Counted from the stretch's first letter, positions 43,845 to 55,773 are shown. The stretch: DNA of 64,000 bases from Ananas comosus (GCF_001540865.1 NC_033635.1:6845327-6909326); one strand, 5' to 3'. Notes: generated from the letters alone by a model not told the origin. Numbers and translations are program-made.

Positions 43845-44285
43845 GGGTTTGTTAGATGTATGCTCTATAAGCCAACCAGGCCGACACATGTATTCTTTCT
43901 AGGACATAATTTTGTATTTGATTTTAAAATATTATGAATAACTTTGGGTTTTTATTTCCATTCATGTTGTGTATGTGTCCATGAATCGTCCAAGGAATTA
44001 ATAAGATGATGACATATATTTTCAAGTGTTGAGAATTTGAGACATGTGTCATTGGTGATTAATTCCNTTCAAGAGAACCCGATTCCACGATCATCAAATC
44101 GAGGCAAGGATTTATCCGCGAAAAAGGTAATGATTCGATCTTACTTTTCTCCTTTAATCTTAAAGAACATGAGGGATCCTAATTGCGTGGTTTTTGAGAT
44201 TAGATCTCGAGAGTTTTTCAAAATCAAATTTGTTTGATTTTTTTTTTCCGCTGCGTTTTACCGTACGCAATTTTCTAACAGGGTT
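43845..44285. mobile_element. Solo copia-like LTR with perfect target duplication
   Basis: The LTR is 43850-44280 (431 bp), TGTTAGATG to TTTCTAACA. GGGTT is duplicated exactly (43845-43849, 44281-44285). A partial relative lies at 54470-54682 in the opposite orientation. One N at 44067. Confidence 0.9.
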
Positions 44286-45098
44286 TCCATAATCCACGAG
44301 TACCCAATTTTCTGAAGATTTTTAGTTTAACCTAACATATCATCTTCTAGAAACCACAACTAGAAGAGATTTAGCCAAACCCTAACTCATATTCACATGT
44401 ACTCACCTCAAGTTCAAGCTTCCTCCTCAACTCCTTGCACAAGAGCCAAGCCTCACTCCCAATAAGTCTTCTTCTCCTCTAAACTCCACCCTTTGAGCAA
44501 ACCCTAGAGAGAGGAAGAGAGAAAGAGAGAAAAGAGTGTGAGCTCCTGGAGAGAGAGTTTCCACTCTTGTGTTCTCATATGAGGGGAATGGGACCTAAGG
44601 CATAAGACCCATATACCTAAAGTATATAAGGCGTCTATTAAAACCATACTACAAAAATAACAATCAACAGAAGTATCTAACATGGTATCAGAGCATAAAA
44701 TGTACAAAATGTATTAGAAGTACTAAAAGTAAGAGTATAAAACTGTAAAGTACAACTCTCCAACAACACATATACATCACACGGACACCAAAATAGCTAA
44801 ATATATACATGTGGTAGTCTCTGTACACGGGTAGAACATCACACTCGTCCACACAACCAAAACAGCGAGATGATCACCTAGTGGGACTCCAAACTATGCC
44901 TAGCTAGATGCGATTCCCTTGCCGCGTGTAAGGAAGTGAATTCTCGAAATGCGAGAGTTGAACTTCGTTTAGAATCGATTGATTGTCGGTTGGGTATGCT
45001 TCGGAAAGACCGAAGAAGTCGGAAATGCGAAAAGTACATTGTAGAGGGTCTAGGAGAGCAAGTTGGAGCCATTTTGCATAATTGCAGAATTTGCTCTC

Positions 45099-45296
45099 GG
45101 GTACCGGTTCCTGGTGGGAGGGACTGGTTCCCGTAAGCTTAGTGTGTGATAGAAAATTGCTGCGCACAACTTTTGCTCTCAGGGTCCGGTCCCTCAGGGG
45201 GAGGGGACCGGTCCTCGTACTTGTAGAATCGGCAGAAAAGCTCTGCCCGTAGAAGTTGCTCTCGGGGACCGGTCCCTCTAGGGACAGACCAGTCCC
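45099..45296 (+). promoter_or_regulatory. Three palindrome doublets in LTR U3
   Basis: Cores GTACCGGTTCC, GGTCCGGTCCC and GGGACCGGTCCC; centres 20, 22 and 20 bp apart. Confidence 0.65.
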
Positions 45297-45526
45297 AGTA
45301 GCCGAAAAATGCCCTGAAAGGGCATTGCATAACTTGCAAAGTTGAAGGGGTTTCTAACATTTGGGTATGTGTGGGGTTAAGTGGAGGGTGACCTTTCTCT
45401 TCTCTCTCACTTTCTTCACACCTAGTCCTAAACCTAACTCCCTCTCATTCTAAACTCTCTTTCTCTCTCTCTAGAAGGTAAAGAATGAGGAAAAGTTGGT
45501 GGAGATCAAGATCAAGATAAGGGTTT

Positions 45527-45552
45527 TCTTCTTCTTCTTCTTCTTCTTCTTC
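45527..45552. repeat. (CTT)n microsatellite
   Basis: About nine units in the LTR leader, just before the donor. Confidence 0.9.
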
Positions 45553-46746
45553 CTCCTTGGCTAGGAGCAAGATTAGAGAGGTAAGCTTCTAAGCTCAACC
45601 ACGGTAGTTCTCTAGGGTTAGCCTTATCTGTTCTAGAAATGGGTTAGATGGTACTCTAACATGCCTAATAGATGATTAATGCAAGAATCCAGCGTTTTGT
45701 TGGAGTATTTTGTAATAGTTCCAAACCTAGGGCTTCAAAATAGGGTTTTGCCTTGTGGTAGGGTTTGATCTAATTGGAGCATGTGTAAACCTAATTGCTA
45801 GGTGTTTAAACGCGTTGGCGAAGATGGTTCGGCGATCCGTCGAGCCTGTGCAGAGTTCTTGGTTAAGAAGACCGTCCGAGCTTCGTTTCCACTTGAAAGG
45901 CCGAGACGACGTCGTAAAGTTCGCTGAATCACATTCCTAGAGTTGTGACATCACCAAGAGGTGGGGGGTGTCATCCCGAAGCAACCGGATTCCTCTTTAT
46001 GTCTTAGTGCATTTTGATCTTACATCTCTTACATATATGCATTGTAGGATTGTGTTGCATTTCCATTTCCTTATGCTTTTCTAGTTGATATCATAGTATG
46101 AGTGGAACACATGATATAGTGGATAGATAAGGATTGGGTCTTGATGTTGAAATCTTATAGTGCCAAGACGAGAGATGAACTTGATGGTTGTGTAATGACA
46201 TAACGAGTGGCATATAATAGTGTAAATAACATGATGAGTGGTATGAAAACTTAGTGTAGAAAACACTTGTGAACCGAGGGATAGGTGGATTTCCTAGTTG
46301 TGAGATATTGCATGAGACACTATGATGTTGAACATAGGGGATAGTTGGATTCCCGTGTGGATGTTAATCCTAATTGACAGAGTATTCTCAGTTGACGAGG
46401 ATTGGATCATACTCACATAGCCTGTTTTATGCTTATGGTGGTCCACATAAGCCGTGCACTCCGGAGTTAGTCACACGAGGGGGCAGTAGTTAGCTGTCCG
46501 GGCAGTAGTTAGCTGTCCTCAGGCGGTCTCGGGTGAGTGAAGGGTTAGGGACTCCTCACTTATGAGATTTGAGATGTAAGTTGAGGGCGAACCTTCGGGC
46601 TAGTCAAAAGATTGAATAAAAAAGAGAATGGCATCACTTTTGGACATAGTAGCATGTTAGTGGATTACTTACTATGTAGTGCATGCATCCATTATACTTG
46701 ATTGGGCATGGTAGCGTAGTTTCTTACTATGTCTTTACCGATTTCA

Positions 46747-46774
46747 TATCTATCTATCTATCTATCTATCTATC
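46747..46774. repeat. (ATCT)n microsatellite
   Basis: Seven units inside the LTR. Confidence 0.9.
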
Positions 46775-46831
46775 TGCTTATGCCCACTTGGATCTAGTGG
46801 GGAGACCGGCGGAGTAGGCGGCCGAACCTAC

Positions 46832-46878
46832 TGAAAATTATGGACGATAGTTCCTACCCCACTGTGTTGTAGGGCCGA
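46832..46878 (+). other. Conserved LTR hairpin and 3' splice site
   Basis: CTGAAAATTATGGACGATAG weak hairpin, then CACTGTGTTGTAG/GGCC with the junction at 46872. Confidence 0.4.
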
Positions 46879-47358
46879 GTACGAGCGCTCTGGGCGAGAA
46901 TTGCGGTAAGGGCGTAACGCCCTAGTAGTAGAGCTTTCCTATTGCATTAGTAGCATCCTATGTATATGAGAGTAGATGTTGTATAGGTTGTGAGAGGCTT
47001 TTGGAGAGTTGTGGATGTACTTGTATTTATGTTTTGGAAGATATAAATGTAATCGTATAAATGAAGTGAATGTGATGTAATAGTTTAGAATTCTCTCTTT
47101 TTGCACTTGTATGTATACTTGTGTCACTTGCTCTTATTGTATAGCACTTGTGGTGCTTCTCTTGTTGTTGCATGGATCATGTATGTGCTTGAATTGTTCT
47201 TGGGCAAATTCTTGTACGTGATCTCCTTGTTGAGCCTTGGGCGGACAGGGGAGGTGCTGTCCGTTCGGCCTTCGTTCGATGTGCCTGTACCGGACCAAAT
47301 TGGTAGCGGTCTCGGGACGTGACACCTTGATCCCTAACCTCTCCCGCAGTGGATGGCT

Positions 47359-47419
47359 CTGTAAATAAAACAACAACAACAACAAATAGGGCGTGAGAAC
47401 TATTAGACAATAGTTCCCA
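47359..47419 (-). other. Conserved LTR hairpin and 3' splice site
   Basis: Minus strand GGGAACTATTGTCTAATAGT hairpin, then TTTTATTTACAG/AGCC. The distal stem (ATT/AAT) differs from the copy at 2563 but still pairs. Confidence 0.5.
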
Positions 47420-49227
47420 TTGGGTAAGCCGCAAACCTCAGCAAATTACACCACTAGTTTCATGATGAATAGAAAGAAAGCATGTACAGCTACAACATGA
47501 TAGGAATAACAATGATAATAAGCAACTAATGAGTAGTAGAACTATTATATTTCTAATGCAACAACTATAATGCAACAGGTAAAATAACTACTCTACACAA
47601 GTAAGCATGCTATATCATCTCATAAATGCACACTATCTAGTAGTAACCGTTATATCAATACAATTTAGCATCTTTGTTCAATTCATAAGTATCTACACAA
47701 GATAGTCGCGCTTGCGCCGCGCCTAATGGCCCCGTGGTAATATACACTCCCCATGGCAATTCACTTCGACACTCAATCCCGCACGGGCGAGCACAATGTC
47801 GCTTAGACTAACTCCGGAGTGCCGGCTTGTGGGGAACGACCTTCATAAGCATGTGCGAATGAGCACAATGGCAAGCAAGTATGATTCACAGTACAAGACT
47901 CTCAATCGTCATGTCTCAAACATAATATGTCCCCTACCGACCTATAGGTCGGGATCTAAGTACAATATCAGGTGCTAGTTATCAACTAGATCATAGCTAG
48001 TAACATGAAATTCATGCTAGTTTATCAATTAAATGCCAAGTTTAACTTGTCTACTCAAGTATTCTAACCATTCTATAGTACATGTTTCATATGTTCAATG
48101 CATATACAACAACCATTAGGTTATAAAAACAACATGCCATTCTTGCTAGTCTAAGTATAGCATATTCACTTACGACTTGTCTACACAAGTATACTAGTTA
48201 TTATGCAAGAAGTTTAACATCTTTACCTCTCTACTATATAGAGTATAACTTTGGCATATGAGGTAAATGTCTTTATCACAGCCAACAACTTATTTATACC
48301 GTCGCTAATAACCATATACACAATCTAAACATGTATATAATTTTATATGTCAAGAATAAGAATATAGGGGGAATTCATCTATTTCGGTGAGGTCAAACCC
48401 ACCAAATACACGTCGACTCTTGTCGATCTCGCGAGCGAAGGTATTCTTTAGCCTCCAAGCACCCTAACAATCATACTAATTAAGTTAGAAGCTTTAACCA
48501 AGCATCACATAAGAACTTCACATAATTCCTCCACTTAGGTAGAATCTTATCTAATATAGAATTCAAACTTAATCTCCACGTCAATTCAGGCTGGAGCATA
48601 TCAAAACCAACCTACAAGAGTCACTAAAACTCAGCCAAAGTGGTTCAAACAAACCTGCTGTGAGGTAACACAAAGAACTTCACCAAAACATCTACTACAA
48701 CATCAAAACTAGTGAAAATAGTGGCTAGCTCACCTTCCAAAGCTCCAACTCAATTCCTACATAGTTAGGATCGAAGAACCATAGCCAAAATACTTCTTCT
48801 ACAGCTGCTACAAGCCTCTCCAAACCAGCTAGCAGCAAAGAAGTAAAGAACAAGTTCAAATCCACTACTACATCTACTAATACCTCAAAACTAGTGATTA
48901 GTTGAGTTACTCACCTTGCGAGACTTCAACTCAGTTACTTGCTGAGTTAGAACAGAGAAATACCACCAAAACTCCTCTTTCCACCTTTCTATAGCAGCTC
49001 CAAACCCTCCAAACCAGCTAACAACAAAAGGAGAAGAAAACAAACTCAAATCACTAGTTTTCCACTTTAAAATGAAAAAATCCTAGAGAGAGAGAGAGGA
49101 AAGCTCTTACCCTGCTTCTCCAGCTCAAACATGGTCTAAGCAGCTGTGGAAATCGAGCTGGGGGGTTAAATGGATAACCATTAGGGTGAAATTACCAAAA
49201 ACTCCTTATCTACGCAGCTGCTGCATT

Positions 49228-49263
49228 GGGTACCGGTACTCAAGCTATGAGGTACCGGTACTC
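49228..49263 (-). promoter_or_regulatory. Palindrome doublet with GTACCGGTAC core
   Basis: Two GGTACCGGTACT-like palindromes with centres 22 bp apart, in U3 of the minus-oriented LTR. Confidence 0.65.
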
Positions 49264-49434
49264 AATACAAAAATCAGCATTTCGCATTTTCAATGCTATT
49301 TCACTTCTCTGGCCACTTAATCATTCAGGTGACATGTCGAAAACCTCTCGACAATCCCTCACAAGATTTAGAATAGTTTCAATTACTATTCTAACACTAG
49401 AACTTCGCAATTTGTTAAAGTTCAGTGTACTACA

Positions 49435-51225
49435 CTCACCCGTCCTAAAAAAGAGTTTCTTTCGCGAAACGAAGAAAACAAATACTGTAAGTTTCCAACT
49501 GAAAGAGATGGGGATAGTGCTCTTGCATTGCATTTTTCAGCTCCCAAGTGGCTTCGCGTTTGTCGTGATTGCTCCAAAGCACTTTCACATAGGGTATGTC
49601 GCGATTTCGCAACTTTTTCACCTCACGAGCTAAAATTTTCACTGGTTACTCTTCAAAACTCAATTCTTCTTATAATTCCACTGGGGTAATAACCAAAATG
49701 TGGCTCGGATCAAAAATATATTTCTGAAGTGCGGACACATGGAATACATTATGCACCCCTAATAGGTTCGGCGGCAAAGGAAGCCGATACGCTAGCGGGC
49801 ATATCTACTCCAATACTTCATAGGGTCCAATAAATTGAGAACTTAATTTTTCTTGAATACCAAATCTTTTAACTCCCTTTGTTGGCGAGACTTTTAAAAA
49901 TATATGGTCTCCAACTTGAAATTCCAACTGTCGTCGGCGCTTATCAGTATAACTCTTTTGTCGACTTTGTGCTGTCACCAGACGTTCTCGTGCAAGTTGA
50001 ACTTTAGATTCAGCTTCCTGCAACACATCCGGACCCAAAACTAGTCTCTCACCTACTTCACTCCAATGAAGTGGTGATCTACACTTTCTATCATAAAGAG
50101 CTTCAAACGGTGCCATTTTAATACTTGCTTAATAATTGTTGTTATAAGTAAATTCTGCCATAGGTAAATACTGTGGCCATTCACCCTGAAAATCAATAAC
50201 ACATGCTGGTAGCATATTCTCAACAGTCTCGATAGTACGTTCGGACTGCACATCACTCTGGGGGTTTAAAGCAGTACTAAAATCTAATCAAGTGCCTAAA
50301 CCATCGTGTAAGCTCCTCTAAAAATGTGATATGAATTGGGGATCCCGATCTGATACAATAAAAGCAGGTACTCCATGTAGTCGCACAATTTTATTAAGGT
50401 ATACTTGTGCGAGCCTCTCTTCTGACCAAACAGTATGAATTGGAATGAAGTGGGCAGATTTTGTCAATCTATCCATAATTACCCAAATCGCGTCGTGACC
50501 AGCCTGTGGCGAGGCAAATCCACAATAAAATCTATAGTAATCCTTTCCCACTTCCATATTGGTATAGGCAAAATTTGAAGCTTTCTTGCTGGAAGTCGAT
50601 GTTCAGCTTTTACCTGCTGGCATGTCAAACATCGTGCTACAAACTCTGCAACCTCCTTTTTCATCCCAGGCACCAATAAGTCAATTTCAAATTCTTATAC
50701 ATCTTTATACTTTCAGGATGTAAAGCATATGGTGCCCGATGAGCTTATGTTAGGATTTCCTCTCTAATACTTGATTCTGCCGGTACACAAAGTCTGTTGC
50801 GAAATTTGAACAATCCCTGATCATCCACTTGAAAGTCACCAACATAATCGGCGGTGATTTTCAATCAAATGCTTTGCAATGATTCATTCTGAGCTTGTTT
50901 TTCTTTAATTTTATCCATCAAGATAGGATGCACTATTAATGACATTAGCCGCCAGGGCGTGTCAGGAGTTATAATTTCTAAATCCAACTGTCTCATTTCC
51001 TTTACTAATGGTGGTTGCGAGGTTATAAGCATCGCCAAATTTTCAGTCGACTTACGATTTAAAGTATCTGCTACAACATTTGTTTTTTTCGCGTGATAAA
51101 GGATTGTCAAATCATAATTCTTGAGCAACTCCAACTATCTGCGTTGTCTCAAGTTTAATTTCTTCTGAGTAAACAGATACTTTAAACTCTTATGATCAGT
51201 ATATACCTCGCACGTACCATTTGCC
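49435..51225 (-). pseudogene. Chromovirus RNase H end, integrase and chromodomain
   Basis: Minus strand from 51215: YTDHKSLKYLFTQKKLNLRQ (RNase H), AKKTNVVADTLNRKS, the HHCC zinc module FVARCLTCQQVKAEH (50600), the core with IDFIVDLPRH, VIMDRLTKSAHFIPIHT, VSDRDPQFISHF (50318-50557), PFEALYDRKCRSPLHWSEV and the GPY motif FIGPYEVLE (49805-50116), then the chromodomain ILAREVKKLRNRDIPYVKVL (49640). Several frameshifts and stops. A polypurine tract (GGACGGGTGAG) precedes the LTR start at 49434. Protease and most of reverse transcriptase are absent. Confidence 0.9.
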
Positions 51226-51239
51226 GTTCGCACCGTTCG

Positions 51240-51954
51240 CCGTATATTCCCGCTCGTATTCCCTCACCGAGTGGTCTTCTTGCTACAGCTTCCTGAACCT
51301 ATCTTGAAACTTTCTTTTTTTACTGTTGGAAAGATGAGCAGAAAATATCAATCACTGAAACTCTTCCCAAGTCAAAGGAGAAAGACTACGCGATCGGTTT
51401 CGCCTAACGCCTTTCCACCACACCTTTACCGACTATTTCAAATAATGCACGGCTAGGTGCACCTTGTCCCGCTTCAAAGTGTACAGATCCTCAAAGAGAG
51501 TTTTCATGGAGTCGATCCACATCTCCACGATCCACGGATCTACATTCTCTCCATTAAAGGTAGCCGGATCAAATTCCTTGAAGGTCATGAGGGCCGCCAA
51601 AGCTCGCTCCCTCTCCGCCTCCACCTCTGTACTATCAGGAGTCGGATTGCCCAACCCCGACGGAAAAGTCTCCGCTGCAACTCCCGGTCGTACACGACGG
51701 GCCGCAACTGGTATAGTTACCAGCTGATCCACCGTATTTTGGAGTCTCTTGATCCACTCCTCCTTGCGCATGGCAGCTTCCTGCTCATGCTGCACCACAT
51801 CATCTTGTTGCCTAACTATTCTCACGAGTGTGGCCAACTGATCGTGAAGTTCGAAGTCTCCGCTCGCCTCGGATTGCTCAGGCACATCACTTATCCCATC
51901 CTGCGCCGATCTGGTTGAAGATCGTCTACGCGGTGTAATCGTTTCCTGAAACAT
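51240..51954 (-). pseudogene. Chromovirus gag, 3'-truncated by fusion to RNase H
   Basis: Minus strand: MFQETITPRRRSSTRSAQDG, LHDQLATLVRIVRQQDD, EEWIKRLQNTVDQLV, VEAERERALAALMTFKEFDP, WIVEMWIDSMKTLFEDLYTL, then after a frameshift HSVREYEREY near 51250. It joins RNase H sequence at about 51225-51240, in a CCGTTCGC-rich stretch, so over 1 kb including protease and reverse transcriptase is missing. Confidence 0.88.
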
Positions 51955-52271
51955 GACAACTCGGTCAATTCTCGACCCTCTAGATCAAGTACACAACGAT
52001 TAACATAAATCCAAACTCAAATAAGGTGAAAGTCATACAAGAAAGCCTATTGTCATCACTCGGTTTCATGTTGTGCGCGTTCAACATGAACATACTTGGT
52101 TGAGAATAAACCACACCTTAAATCTACCTCTAATATCCTTTTTAGAGGTGTACTAAACTTGATCCAATCGATTCATTTTTCGCTACAAATCATAAGTTCT
52201 CGTCTCTCGCGAGCCTAAGTTCCATATGGTTTACTATCGTAAGGTCTTCTAGATCCATTTAAACCATTTTT

Positions 52272-52292
52272 ATACTCTGATACCATCTTATC
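52272..52292 (-). other. Primer-binding site
   Basis: Minus strand AGATGGTATCAGAG, initiator-Met type, directly after the LTR end GGGGCGTGACA. Confidence 0.8.
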
Positions 52293-52698
52293 TGTCACGC
52301 CCCGAGACCCGTCTCTTTAGTCGGATTTAAGCGCGCCGACAGACCGCTGAACGGTCAGAGTTTTCCCTGTACGTCCAAGGCGTCGCAACAGTACAAGTCA
52401 AGAGATTCCAAACAGGAACAAATTTCCCATATTGAATGAATAAGAAAGGTACCGAAAATATAAAGTACTAAGCTATTACAAGCATTCAGCTCATTTACGT
52501 CCAATTTACATTTTACATTTCTTTTTACTTCCAAATACAACCAATTATTACAAATTATTACAATTTGATTTTTTCTTTTCATTTGCACTCCCCTATGCTA
52601 GACTAACTCGGGGTACTGCTATCTCTGGTCACAGTGGTAGGGCGCTATTTACGGAGCTACTCCCTTTTCTCGCGCCGCCGCGTCGCTCGCGTGTGGAT

Positions 52699-52738
52699 CT
52701 GAAAAACATGGGGTGAGAACTATATAAATAGTTTCCAA
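52699..52738 (-). other. Conserved LTR hairpin and 3' splice site
   Basis: Minus strand GGAAACTATTTATATAGTTC hairpin, then ATGTTTTTCAG/ATCC. Confidence 0.5.
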
Positions 52739-54060
52739 TGGGTACGGCCACCCAAGGGAAGAGTTTGACCCACCAGGTCCAAAGGAGGCAACAGAGCAAG
52801 TTAGTCCGACATATATGTATAATCATATAATTTCATGCAACTAACCACTATCATATTTTTGCCTCACAAATGCAACAATGCAAACCATGCAACCATGCAA
52901 GTAGATCAACTGATTATACTCTCTATCATTTGCCATTCTCTCCTAAAATTACTTTTATCTTAGCCAACTATGCCACCCGACTCAGTCTTGAGTAAATCAT
53001 CCGCGGAATACCACGCATAGCCAGGCTCGAGGTGAAGGACGTCTCACATGCACATCAGTCTTAAATCCACTCGACTATAGGTCATTCATCGGGTAAGGAA
53101 ATACCGTCGAACCCTTGACCATAAGTCGCACACCGGGTGAGGAAAACCACACATACCTGTGTCCACAAATGTCATACCGGGCGAGGAGAACCGCACATAC
53201 CCGTTGAATCACTGCCGGGCGAGGAGAACCACACATACCCGTAGTTATGATTCACTTGCGCTCATCCGCAAGTATCATCTGCTGCCGAGCGAGGAGAACC
53301 ACATGTACTCGCAGCTACCAATCCTAGGGATTGCGGAATCCACTTTTCAACTCTCAAGGGTTAATCATATTGCCTACAATGTCGACCTCTCTAAGTTCGA
53401 CTCATGCATATCCTAGTGGCCACTTTACCACTATAATCCACAATTTAGGTTTAACCACATTAGGTTCCATACCACTACATCTCATAACCTAGATTCAACC
53501 ACACTACGTTGTCATTCCCATCTAGATTTACTTTATTCTAGGTTCAATGTTCAAACTATGTTCAATGACACTAGGTTCAATGCCACTTATGCTATTTGTT
53601 ATCCTAGTTGTCCACACCTAGGATTCATAGTTTACATGCCATAAACTCCAAAACCCCCAATTTCAAACCCTAGTTTTTCTCATTTCTCCGAATACCCTAA
53701 AACTATGGAGAAACATGCTTAGAATAGTTTAGGAATCTCTAGAATACCATTCATAAAGGATTTAACAAAAATCCCAAACTTTTAACCAAATGCGAATCTC
53801 GAGTCGGAAGCACGGAGAGTCACCAAGCGCTCGAGGGCTTGAACCACCGCTCCCAACGCGTTCCCGAGTTCGCCCTTCGCCAAAACCCAAGTTTGGGAGA
53901 GATCAAGAGAGGAAAGAGGAGAGCTTGTGAGAAGAATTTTTCCTGTTCTTCTCCTGTGTGTGAAGGAGGAAATGAGAGAGGAGGGTTGGGAGGCTCACTT
54001 TATAAAAGAGGAGAAGCTACAATTGCCAAAAACCCCTTGAACTGGGCAATTTTCGTGCGC

Positions 54061-54157
54061 AGGGTCCGAATCTTGATTGTAGGGTACGGACCTCGTAGGC
54101 TATTTTTTGGTGGTGCAGTCTCAGAGTCCGGATCGTGGGTGCAGGTTCCGGACCTCG
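54061..54157 (-). promoter_or_regulatory. Two palindrome doublets with TCCGGA core
   Basis: GGTCCGAATC with GGTACGGACC, and AGTCCGGATC with GTTCCGGACC; both pairs have centres 20 bp apart. They lie upstream of the minus-strand TATA box near 54005. Confidence 0.6.
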
Positions 54158-54340
54158 AAAGTTTTAAACTTAAAAATGCTATTTTAAAAAATTCTCATTT
54201 TTGGTTCTTGAGTCTCTTGTTCACTTCTAATAATCCCAAAACCCTCAAATCTCATTTTTGAGTATTTTCTTTAAATTATTTCTCTATTATGTTTTGCGGA
54301 TTTGGTTAAAGTCGAAATTGCAGAAGTTCAGTATGTTATA

Positions 54341-54682
54341 TATTCGCTTCACTATCCCCACATTGTTGACTCGAGACTCGTCTACCCAAAAGGGAAGCGA
54401 CCTATGTACCAATATCACTAGATCAATCACCGTCCCCGTGATGATCCATCGATCGAGAGCATTTAGGAATTAACAACCAATGACAAATGTCTCAAATTCT
54501 CAACTCTTGAAAATATATGTCATCATCTTATTAATTTTTTGGACGATTCATGAACACATACAAAACATGAATGAAAATAAAAATCCAAATTTATTCATAA
54601 TGTTTTAAAGTCAAATACAAATTTATATCCTAGAAAGAATACATGTGTCGGCCTAGTTGGCTTCTAGAGCATACTTCTAACA
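54341..54682 (-). mobile_element. Partial copia-like LTR, same family as 43850-44280
   Basis: Minus strand starts TGTTAGAAGTATGCTCTAGA at 54682 and matches the solo LTR to about 54470. Beyond that it reads TGGTACATAGGTCGCTTCCC-like sequence not found in the solo copy. Confidence 0.7.
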
Positions 54683-54689
54683 AAAGACA

Positions 54690-55223
54690 TTGAGGGAAAA
54701 GTTATTGCAAGCCCAGAATCGCATGAAACAAATGCCGATAAGTGCAGAATCGATAAGGGGTGTTAGTTGGGAGAGTCTGTATACCTGAAACTGCAACCTT
54801 ACCAACAAACTAGTGTCGCGGTGCGGCACAATCTTAAGCTTACGACGCGCTACTTTGAGCCATTCAAAATCATGGAGATGATCAGCAAAGTAGCCTACCT
54901 GTTCAACTACCAGAAGGGTCACGGATCCATCCAGTGTTCCACTTATCACAATTAAAAAGTAGTCCGCCAATCGGATCCCTGACCACACCGACTGTGCCCC
55001 TGGTAGGAGATGAGGCCAACTACTCGCATGACTAGAGAAGATACTGGACAGACGCATGGTAACAAAGGGAAACCAAACCACAAGCCACAAGCCAAGTCCT
55101 GGTGAAATGGGAGAACTTGGGAGAAGATGCAGCAAGCTGGGAGGGTTATTGGTTCCTTTAAAATCACGATTTTCGAAATTTGATCCTTGAAGACAAGGAA
55201 CTTTTGAAGATGGGGGAGTTGTC
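54690..55223 (+). pseudogene. Gypsy integrase C-terminus, heavily frameshifted
   Basis: Plus strand: KLLQAQNRMKQM, ESVYLKLQPYQQTSVAVRHN and LKLTTRYFEPFKIMEMISKV with VAYLFNY, the GPY/F-type end of a gypsy integrase, then ESLKTRNFWKMG-like remains of the GGIV end. The polypurine tract AAGATGGGGGAGT precedes the next LTR at 55224. Confidence 0.75.
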
Positions 55224-55736
55224 ATGCCTGAGCATAAATAATACCAAAAATAGTTTTACAAGCATCAGTAAAATAGCTCTAGCAACATAGTAACAGTAGT
55301 ATACATGGGAAATAATGGAGTAACTCCCTGCGTGAGGCAACTTCCTAGAAAACATATAGGCTGAAAGGAACCCATCAGACCTTGAGCAGAGCCGGGGCCT
55401 GCGTTGGAGAGAGAAAGAGAGGCGACAGGATCTGGGAGCAATTACAGTACCCCAAGGAGTGGAGAAGTACTTATATCCAAGTTAACGAGTTGAGGTAAGA
55501 ATAACGTGTTTACCTGAAACAAATAACTTTCAGCTGCATGCTCTCATTTGTTGCAATTTCTCAAAAGATAAAGTAAAATAAAATGGATGGCGATAATTAT
55601 CTAAATTATTTTTTGGCTTGTTAACGAGGGCATACATACTATAGTATCATCAATGACAACACAACATATACAACTAGTAATACATCACCAGATAACACCC
55701 ATGCCATCAAATTGGTGCGAAAATAAACCAACCAAC

Positions 55737-55737
<1 letters not shown>
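55224..55737 (+). mobile_element. Probable 3' LTR of the preceding gypsy
   Basis: Starts TGTCATGCCTGAGCAT after the polypurine tract. The right end is taken at AACCAACCAACA before a poly(A) run and is uncertain. No second copy in the window. Confidence 0.5.

Positions 55738-55739
<2 letters not shown>

Positions 55740-55767
<28 letters not shown>
55740..55767. repeat. Poly(A) run
   Basis: About 27 A. Length is prone to sequencing error. Confidence 0.9.

Positions 55768-55773
<6 letters not shown>

Larger units (their letters stand above)
42430..44590 (-). mobile_element. 5' LTR (type A) of the first chromovirus, truncated, with copia solo LTR inside
   Basis: Forward TGTCACGCCCCGCGACCG onward; next to the primer site, so a true 5' LTR. 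Hairpin and 3' splice site at 42856-42893, donor GAG/GTGAGTAC (minus) at 44407/44406. It stops near 44590 without U3 palindromes, joining type B LTR sequence, which implies deletion or recombination. Confidence 0.8.
44927..47324 (+). mobile_element. Solo type A gypsy LTR
   Basis: TGTAAGGAAGTGAATTC to CTCGGGACGTGACA, 2398 bp, nested in the type B LTR. Flanks CCGCG and CCTTG match at 3 of 5; comparison with 2153-2603 suggests the right copy mutated. Three palindrome doublets (45099-45296), donor AGAG/GTAAGC at 45580, CTT and ATCT microsatellites, hairpin and 3' splice site at 46832-46872. Confidence 0.83.
44600..49434 (-). mobile_element. 3' LTR (type B) of the second chromovirus, split by a solo LTR
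   Basis: Two parts, 44600-44926 and 47325-49434, which join smoothly when compared with 2153-2603. On the minus strand it starts TGTAGTACACTGAAC at 49434, next to a polypurine tract. Its last tens of bases at 44600 are missing. Donor-like AG/GTGAG sites near 48733 and 48914 (minus); hairpin and 3' splice site at 47359-47419; doublet at 49228-49263. Confidence 0.8.
52293..54340 (-). mobile_element. 5' LTR of the second chromovirus, type A end and type B-like start
   Basis: Forward TGTCACGCCCCGAGACCC to CAGTATGTTATA, 2048 bp. The end part is type A (homologous to the palindrome arms at 22673), while the start TATAACATACTGAAC resembles type B. Hairpin and 3' splice site at 52699-52734; TATA box (TTTTATA, minus) near 54000-54008; two TCCGGA-core doublets at 54061-54157. 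It differs strongly from the 3' LTR of the same element. Confidence 0.8.

Noticed and set aside
44673..44700. ATGGTATCAGAGC resembling an initiator-Met primer site
   Set aside because: Lies inside LTR sequence (compare TATCAGAGCA at 2279), not at an LTR end.
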